Source of the DNA: an uncultured Oscillospiraceae bacterium
GTDB lineage: Bacteria; Bacillota; Clostridia; Oscillospirales; Acutalibacteraceae
DNA length: 7,141 nucleotides
NCBI GenBank assembly: GCA_900546735.1
Contig: URDW01000107.1
Location: 1 to 7,141, forward strand
Reading direction: 5' to 3'
The position numbers were made by a program, and so were the translations under genes. Positions within the stretch are counted from its first letter, which is position 1. Each line of letters begins with the position of its first letter. Shown piece after piece: positions 1 to 4,762 of the stretch. The notes under the pieces were generated by a model that made no database searches, was not told the DNA's origin, and saw only the letters and a list, made by a program, of their open reading frames with translations.

Positions 1-16
1 TGTGTATAAGAGACAG
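1..16 (+). other. Nextera/Tn5 mosaic-end adapter remnant (left)
   Basis: TGTGTATAAGAGACAG is the last 16 bases of the 19-base Tn5 mosaic end used in Nextera tagmentation. It is library DNA, not genome. Biological sequence starts at about 17. Confidence 0.97.
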
Positions 17-70
17 GTACTGTACCGGTTGGTCGACTTTTTTTGGGGGTGCAAAATTTGTATAATGAAT

Positions 71-100
71 TTGTAACTACAGGGTGCTGCCTAGCTACAA
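71..100 (+). repeat. imperfect inverted repeat (possible operator or RNA hairpin)
   Basis: The 9-base arms TTGTAACTA (71-79) and TAGCTACAA (92-100) pair with one A-C mismatch around a 12-base loop. The right arm bases GCTACAA (94-100) can also pair with TTGTAGC at 125-131, giving two mutually exclusive hairpins. The repeat starts a few bases after the TATAAT at 61-66, so it could be an operator at a start site or a 5' RNA structure. No function is shown. Confidence 0.35.
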
Positions 101-133
101 TTGTGTACAAAAAATAAAAGACTTTTGTAGCAA

Positions 134-162
134 TTGTCGAAAAAGCAAATTTCTGCTATTCT
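134..162 (+). promoter_or_regulatory. candidate sigma-70/sigma-A promoter
   Basis: TTGTCG (134-139, 4 of 6 to TTGACA) is separated by 17 bases from TATTCT (157-162, 4 of 6 to TATAAT). TG at 154-155 forms an extended -10 (TGCTATTCT). Transcription would begin near 169, leaving a leader of about 170 bases before the ATG at 341. TATAAT at 61-66 is the alternative -10 but lacks a -35 partner. Confidence 0.4.
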
Positions 163-324
163 AAAACAGTGAAGGAAATATTGGTTTATACGGTACATCG
201 TTCGTCAAACCGGTCGATTTTCTGGCTGTTCATGGCAAAAGTTCAGAAAAGGAGGATGGGGAATAAATACTTTTTTCGGTCTGCTCACATTTTCGCAATA
301 GCGAATCTTAACTCAAGTTTAAAA

Positions 325-333
325 GGATGGAGG
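325..333 (+). promoter_or_regulatory. ribosome binding site of the LRR-dockerin gene
   Basis: GGATGGAGG ends 7 bases before the ATG at 341, which is normal Gram-positive spacing and supports that start. The following TAAATCAATGA is shared exactly with the initiation region of the next gene. Confidence 0.8.
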
Positions 334-340
334 TAAATCA

Positions 341-3300
341 ATGACAAAAGTAAAAAAACGCGCAAAGCGGCTTTTCTGTTTGCTGTTGTCCGTGATCATG
401 CTCACCGGAATGATGGCTGGTATAGATCTGACGGCTTTGGCGGAAACCAGCGGAGATTTTGAGTATGAAGTTACGTCTTCAGCAAATGGGATTTCGCTTG
501 AAGTGAGTATAACGGGATATCATGGTTCCGCAACCAATTTGACGATTCCGTCTGAATTGGACGGTGCAGAAGTTGTTACAATAGGGCAAGACGCATTTCA
601 AAATAATTCGATGTTGCAAAGCGTTGTCATACCGGATACTGTGATGAGTATTGGGAATTATGCGTTTTATAGCTGTGAATCTCTCACAAGCGTTATCATA
701 CCGGATAGTGTGACAAATATTGGGGATTATGCATTTGAGTTTTGTGCCAATTTAACAGAAATAACGATTCCGGATAGTGTAACGAGTATTGGAGGTGCTA
801 TATTAGGAAATACGCCAATTTATAAAAATCCGGATAACTGGGAAAACGGTGCGTTTTACTATTCCGACTGTTTATTAGAAACAACGGATGATAAACTATA
901 TGATTACGATTCGGAAGGATATTATGATGAAAGCAATGACTGGGTTTATCCTCTGATTTCCGATGCAGTGCCGGCGGAAGTTTTCGTGCGTCCCGGAACA
1001 AGACTGATTGCAAGATATGCGTTTAGTTGGAACAATACTGTGAAGAGTGTTACTGTGCCAGATAGCGTTGTTTATATTGGCGATGCTTTTACATACTGTG
1101 AGGCACTGGAAAGTGTTTCGCTTGGCAATGGGGTAAAAAACGTTCCGTCGTTTGAAGGCTGCACAGCATTGAAATCCTTTTCCGTTGGCAATAGTGCCGA
1201 ATCATGGCCATATGATGCCTTCGGCGATTGCACGCTGCTGGAAAGCATTGATATAGGGGACGGTGCAACTGGCTTTGCTGTAAGTGGCGATGTAAGCAAT
1301 TTGGGAATAACGGATTCTGTATTTTATAATAACCCAGACAATTGGGTGGACAGTGCACTATATATCGGTAAACATTTGATGGAAATCCAAAATAAGGATA
1401 GCGTTTCGGGTAGCTTCAGTGTGCGCGAAGGCACAGTTTCGATCGCAAACAAAGCTTTTTCTGGTTGTGAAAATCTTACGGCAATTTCCCTGCCTGAAAG
1501 CGTGACGCGTATTGGGGATTATGCATTTGAAGATTGCTATAGTTTAACAGAAATAACGATTCCGCAGAGCGTGACGAACATTGGGGATTCTGCTTTTGTT
1601 GGTTGCGATTCGCTTATAAGTATTTCTATTCCTAAAAGTGTGAAAAAAATTGGAAGTTATGCTTTCGATTCCTGCTACCAGCTTGATCAAATTGAATTGC
1701 CGGAAGGGCTGAACGAACTCGGGGACGGAGCTTTTGAATATTGTTATAAATTAAAATCCATTACTCTGCCGGCGTCGCTGCAAAAAATTGAATCAGACAC
1801 CTTTTCGGGTTGCGCCTCTCTCACAGCAGTAACAATCCCAAACGGAATTTCCGAAATTGGGTATGGTGCCTTTTTAGGATGTACGGCATTAAGAAAAATT
1901 ACAATTCCCGGCAGTGTGCAAACTGTTGGAGAATACGCCTTTCAAAAATGTACGGCGCTCGAAAGCATTGTGCTTGAACACGGCGTACAAACCGTGGAAA
2001 ATTATGCGTTTTCCGTGTGCCCGTCTCTTACAGAAGTTTCCCTGCCAGACAGCTTGACTACGTTTGGCTATCATGTTTTTTGGCAGGATACCGCGCTTAC
2101 GCAGCTGACGATTCCCGCGGCTGTAACGGAAATGGGTGAAAATATTGCAATAGAATGCACTGCATTGGAAAGCATTGATGTCGCTGCAGGCAACGCCACT
2201 TTTGCAAGTGAAGACGGCGTCCTGTTTAACAAGGCAAAAACCACGCTGCTCAGCTTTCCGGCAGGCAAAAAGGATTCTACATATTCCGTGCCTGACGGAG
2301 TAAAAGAAATTGCGCCTGTGGCTTTTGGCTACAACAGATTTCTGACCGAAGTGTGTATACCCGATAGTGTTACAACAATCGGTGATGGCGCGTTTCAATG
2401 CTGTACAAGTCTGGAAACTGCTGCAGTGCCGGACAGTGTGACCACGCTCGGTTCCAGTGCATTTTATAATTGCACCAATCTCAAGACAGTGACGCTTGGA
2501 AACAGCATATCTGAAATCGCAGATGGCTTATTTGACGGTTGTTCGTCTCTGACTGGCATAACAATCCCCGATAGTGCGACAGCAATCGGTGATTATGCCT
2601 TTAGGGCCTGTACCGCGCTGACAAGTGTTACTGTGGGCAGCGGAGTTTCGGAAATTTCGGAACATGCTTTTTTTGATGGTTATAGCGACGATAGTGCACC
2701 GATTTCGGAAATGCAGGTTTCCGACGCCAATCCTGCCTATTGCTGTGTGGACAGTGTTTTGTATACCAAGGATATGACCGAGCTGGTGTATTACCCGGTT
2801 ACAAAAAAAGCCGCTGCTTATACTTTGCCGGCAACGGTTACCGCTGTATGCTATTCTATCCGCCAAAACCCATATTTGGAAACGATCACTGTGCCGTCTG
2901 AAAACACGGCCTATTGCAGTGAGGACGGCGTTTTGCTTACAAAAGATAAAACAGAAATCATATGCTATCCAATCGGTAAACCGGATGTCGCCTACACTGT
3001 GCCTGATCCTGTAGCTTTTATATATTCAAATGTTTTTGAAAACAATACTGCGCTTCGGGAAATTACTCTTGGTAAAGAATTTGGTGCCACTGATTATGTT
3101 AATCAGGTCGAGTTTTTTGCGCCGAATCTGGAAGCAGTGTATGTTTCACAGGAGAACCCGTATTACGTTTCTGAAAACGGCATCCTGTATTCAAGCGATA
3201 TGACAGAACTGGTTAAATACCCGTGCGCAAAGGCAGATGTGTCTTATGTTTTACCCGAAAGCGTAACGGATATCAATGACTATGCTTTTGATGGTTGTAA

Positions 3301-4420
3301 AAATCTGAAAAGTATTACGCTGAATACAGTTATGTTGCATGATGATTATGAAAGATCCTCGAATTTATACGCACTGAACAATATAACGTCCTTAGAAAGT
3401 ATCCTCGTTCCGGACGAAAATCCCAATCTGCAAAGCCTGGATGACGTTTTGTTTACAAAGGATGGAAAAACGCTGATCTGCTACCCCTGCAGCAAAGCCG
3501 GGGAATATACGGTTCCAAATGGTGTGGAGGTTATTGATTATACTGCTTTTCAGGGTGCGGCATATTTAACGGCTGTAACCATTCCGGATACGGTGAAAGA
3601 AATTAATGGGTGTTTCCGTAACTGCCCGAACCTGCGCAGCGTCACCCTGCCGGATAATGGGATGTATATTGACGATTTTTCTTTCAGCGACTGTGTTGCG
3701 CTGGAGGCTGTAACCATTCCGTCAAGTGTAAAATTCAGTTGGTGGCAAACTTTCGGACATGCTTATGACTCTGATTTGGATTGGTTTGCTCCATTGCCGT
3801 ATTTTACCGTGTATGGTGAGCCTGGATCGAACGCAGAAAGTTATGCGTTGCACGAAGGTTTTAAATTCGTTGCAGGTACTTATTTAAACAGCGGCGATAC
3901 AAATATTTCTGCAGCAGGTGGCACAGGCGTTGTGCCGCAGGAAGCTGCCTTACAGACAGAATGCATTGAAACAGCCGAAAACAGAGTTGTTTATGAAATC
4001 TCCCTTGTAAAAGACGGCGAAGAGATTCAGCCAAACGGCGCAGTCACGGTAAAGATTCCGGTGCCATCCGGAATGGACGGTGCAGCCTGCAAGGTCTATC
4101 GTGCTGAAACAGACGGCAGCTATACGGACATGCATGCCGTTTTGCAGGATGGTTATCTGGTGTTTACGACCGATCACTTCAGCGAATATGTAGTCACTAC
4201 CGGCGAGCCGGATGTACCGGCTGCTGCGCTCGGCGATGTGGACGGCAACGGTGTTGTCAACGCGGCCGATGCCGTCATGGTGCTGCGCAGCGATGCCGGT
4301 CTGATCACACTGACCGCCGAACAGGCCGCTGCAGCTGATGTCAGCGGCGACGGCATCGTCAATGCGTCTGATGCAGTGCAGATTTTGCGTTATGACGCCG
4401 GTTTGATCACCCAGTTTTAA
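341..4420 (+). CDS. secreted BspA-type leucine-rich-repeat protein with C-terminal type I dockerin
   Basis: This is a 1359-residue exported protein. Residues 1-34 form a signal peptide: a basic MTKVKKRAKR start, a hydrophobic core, and likely cleavage after ALA. Residues about 65-1135 are BspA-type (LRR_5-like) repeats of about 23 residues with the pattern LxxIxIPxSVxxIGxxAFxxC. Two NPDNW-containing spacers (163-229, 331-374) and five hairpin inserts of the type N-x-Y-x-x-x-DGVLYTKD-x-TEL-x-x-YP (about 617, 797, 855, 939, 1027) interrupt them. Residues 1155-1179 look like an array-ending cap. Residues 1205-1287 are a beta-rich domain I cannot name. Residues 1297-1359 are a dockerin with two EF-hand-like loops: D1299/D1301/N1303/D1310 and D1333/S1335/D1337/D1344. 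Known relatives are surface proteins that bind host or matrix proteins or act as adhesins. Dockerins bind cohesins, so attachment to the cohesin-like protein downstream is a reasonable inference. The ligand of the LRR face is unknown. Confidence 0.93.
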   Translation: MTKVKKRAKRLFCLLLSVIMLTGMMAGIDLTALAETSGDFEYEVTSSANGISLEVSITGYHGSATNLTIPSELDGAEVVTIGQDAFQNNSMLQSVVIPDTVMSIGNYAFYSCESLTSVIIPDSVTNIGDYAFEFCANLTEITIPDSVTSIGGAILGNTPIYKNPDNWENGAFYYSDCLLETTDDKLYDYDSEGYYDESNDWVYPLISDAVPAEVFVRPGTRLIARYAFSWNNTVKSVTVPDSVVYIGDAFTYCEALESVSLGNGVKNVPSFEGCTALKSFSVGNSAESWPYDAFGDCTLLESIDIGDGATGFAVSGDVSNLGITDSVFYNNPDNWVDSALYIGKHLMEIQNKDSVSGSFSVREGTVSIANKAFSGCENLTAISLPESVTRIGDYAFEDCYSLTEITIPQSVTNIGDSAFVGCDSLISISIPKSVKKIGSYAFDSCYQLDQIELPEGLNELGDGAFEYCYKLKSITLPASLQKIESDTFSGCASLTAVTIPNGISEIGYGAFLGCTALRKITIPGSVQTVGEYAFQKCTALESIVLEHGVQTVENYAFSVCPSLTEVSLPDSLTTFGYHVFWQDTALTQLTIPAAVTEMGENIAIECTALESIDVAAGNATFASEDGVLFNKAKTTLLSFPAGKKDSTYSVPDGVKEIAPVAFGYNRFLTEVCIPDSVTTIGDGAFQCCTSLETAAVPDSVTTLGSSAFYNCTNLKTVTLGNSISEIADGLFDGCSSLTGITIPDSATAIGDYAFRACTALTSVTVGSGVSEISEHAFFDGYSDDSAPISEMQVSDANPAYCCVDSVLYTKDMTELVYYPVTKKAAAYTLPATVTAVCYSIRQNPYLETITVPSENTAYCSEDGVLLTKDKTEIICYPIGKPDVAYTVPDPVAFIYSNVFENNTALREITLGKEFGATDYVNQVEFFAPNLEAVYVSQENPYYVSENGILYSSDMTELVKYPCAKADVSYVLPESVTDINDYAFDGCKNLKSITLNTVMLHDDYERSSNLYALNNITSLESILVPDENPNLQSLDDVLFTKDGKTLICYPCSKAGEYTVPNGVEVIDYTAFQGAAYLTAVTIPDTVKEINGCFRNCPNLRSVTLPDNGMYIDDFSFSDCVALEAVTIPSSVKFSWWQTFGHAYDSDLDWFAPLPYFTVYGEPGSNAESYALHEGFKFVAGTYLNSGDTNISAAGGTGVVPQEAALQTECIETAENRVVYEISLVKDGEEIQPNGAVTVKIPVPSGMDGAACKVYRAETDGSYTDMHAVLQDGYLVFTTDHFSEYVVTTGEPDVPAAALGDVDGNGVVNAADAVMVLRSDAGLITLTAEQAAAADVSGDGIVNASDAVQILRYDAGLITQF
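536..3745 (+). repeat. BspA-type LRR coding array
   Basis: The DNA encodes successive repeats of about 23 residues, mostly diverged at base level. Some segments stay nearly identical: ATTGGGGATTATGCATTTGA occurs at 719-738 and at 1511-1530, and both copies are followed at the same distance by TTTAACAGAAATAACGATTC. The offset is 792 bases (264 codons), pointing to an internal segmental duplication in frame. Confidence 0.85.
4229..4420 (+). other. dockerin type I module (coding segment)
   Basis: This is the last 63 codons of the LRR gene. The two loops read GDVDGNGVVNAADAVMVLR and ADVSGDGIVNASDAVQILR, each followed by a YDAG/SDAG turn, as in type I dockerins. Residues at loop positions 10 and 11, which help set cohesin specificity in known dockerins, are AA and AS. 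The DNA is much more GC-rich than the LRR part: 41 of 60 bases at 4261-4320 against 23 of 60 at 661-720. Confidence 0.93.
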
Positions 4421-4519
4421 AGCGATATTTTGCTGTTTAAGCAGACCTGCAAATATGAGCTGCATTGCGCTAACAATAACTTGTCTGGCAGCACACAAAA
4501 CTTATTTTTTCAACCAAAA

Positions 4520-4705
4520 TCCGGCGTGTTGGCGGCCTTTGTGCCGTCAACACAGCTGACACAGTTCCGCACTGTGCGGCCGTGCCGGTTTGGTCACGCT
4601 GACGTATAAACAGAACCTGGCAGCCGGCAAACTGGCGACACTGTCGCCGCAGCTGCCGATGCGGTTGTATTGCGCTGTTACGGCGTATCCAGCCGTATTT
4701 TCTAA
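4520..4705 (+). pseudogene. decayed dockerin remnant in the intergenic gap
   Basis: This stretch aligns along its whole length with the intact dockerin DNA at 4229-4420 by eye, with scattered substitutions and small indels. Anchors in the same order are CGGCG-TGT-G-CGGC, GTCAAC, TGCCGGT-TG-TCAC-CTGAC, ACAG, CAGC, GGCGAC, GATGC-GT, TTGCG, and a terminal TAA (4703-4705). Translating in shifting frames gives VNTADTV (compare VNAADAV) and GDTVAAADAVVLR (compare GDGIVNASDAVQILR). No single frame is open across it, and the first-half frame meets a stop, so it is not functional coding DNA. Substitutions throughout argue for old decay rather than sequencing error. It may be the tail of a lost dockerin gene or a duplicated end of the upstream gene. 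The rest of the gap (4421-4519, 4706-4748) shows no gene and no clear promoter. Confidence 0.65.
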
Positions 4706-4748
4706 ATATCTTTTGCGGCGCAAGTCGTAAAAGAAATAATGCACAAAG

Positions 4749-4754
4749 AAGGAG
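4749..4754 (+). promoter_or_regulatory. ribosome binding site deciding the start of the cohesin-like gene
   Basis: AAGGAG ends 8 bases before the ATG at 4763. An in-frame ATG at 4739 has no ribosome site and would place charged residues (MHKEGDKS) before a normal signal peptide, so 4763 is the better start. Confidence 0.85.
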
Positions 4755-4762
4755 ATAAATCA

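Larger units (their letters stand above)
17..340 (+). other. non-coding leader upstream of the LRR-dockerin gene
   Basis: About 320 bases without a convincing gene. It holds a perfect TATAAT at 61-66 with no good -35 box, an imperfect inverted repeat at 71-100, and a better promoter candidate at 134-162. A 7-bp inverted repeat (TTTTCTG 218-224 / CAGAAAA 244-250) lies just before an AAAAGGAGG purine run at 247-255 that is not suitably spaced for any start codon. I recognise no riboswitch class here. The upstream neighbour is missing because the fragment ends. Confidence 0.6.

Noticed and set aside
1889..2398. 169-codon minus-strand ORF inside the LRR gene
   Set aside because: It lies opposite the LRR array with no start signal and a composition typical of a frame shadow.
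3950..4498. 182-codon minus-strand ORF over the dockerin region
   Set aside because: It is antisense to the dockerin and the beta-rich domain; the sense frame has clear domain structure and this one has none.
4481..4510. possible terminator TTGT..ACAA before a T-run
   Set aside because: The stem is short and interrupted, and the T-run is separated from it by several bases.
4679..4702. possible terminator TACGGC/GCCGTA followed by TTTTCT
   Set aside because: The stem is only 6 bp with a 7-base loop, and the sequence falls inside the dockerin remnant where its origin is already explained; it may be fortuitous.
4739..4762. upstream ATG for the cohesin-like gene
   Set aside because: It has no ribosome site of its own and overlaps the strong AAGGAG used by the ATG at 4763; the extra residues would precede a normal signal peptide.
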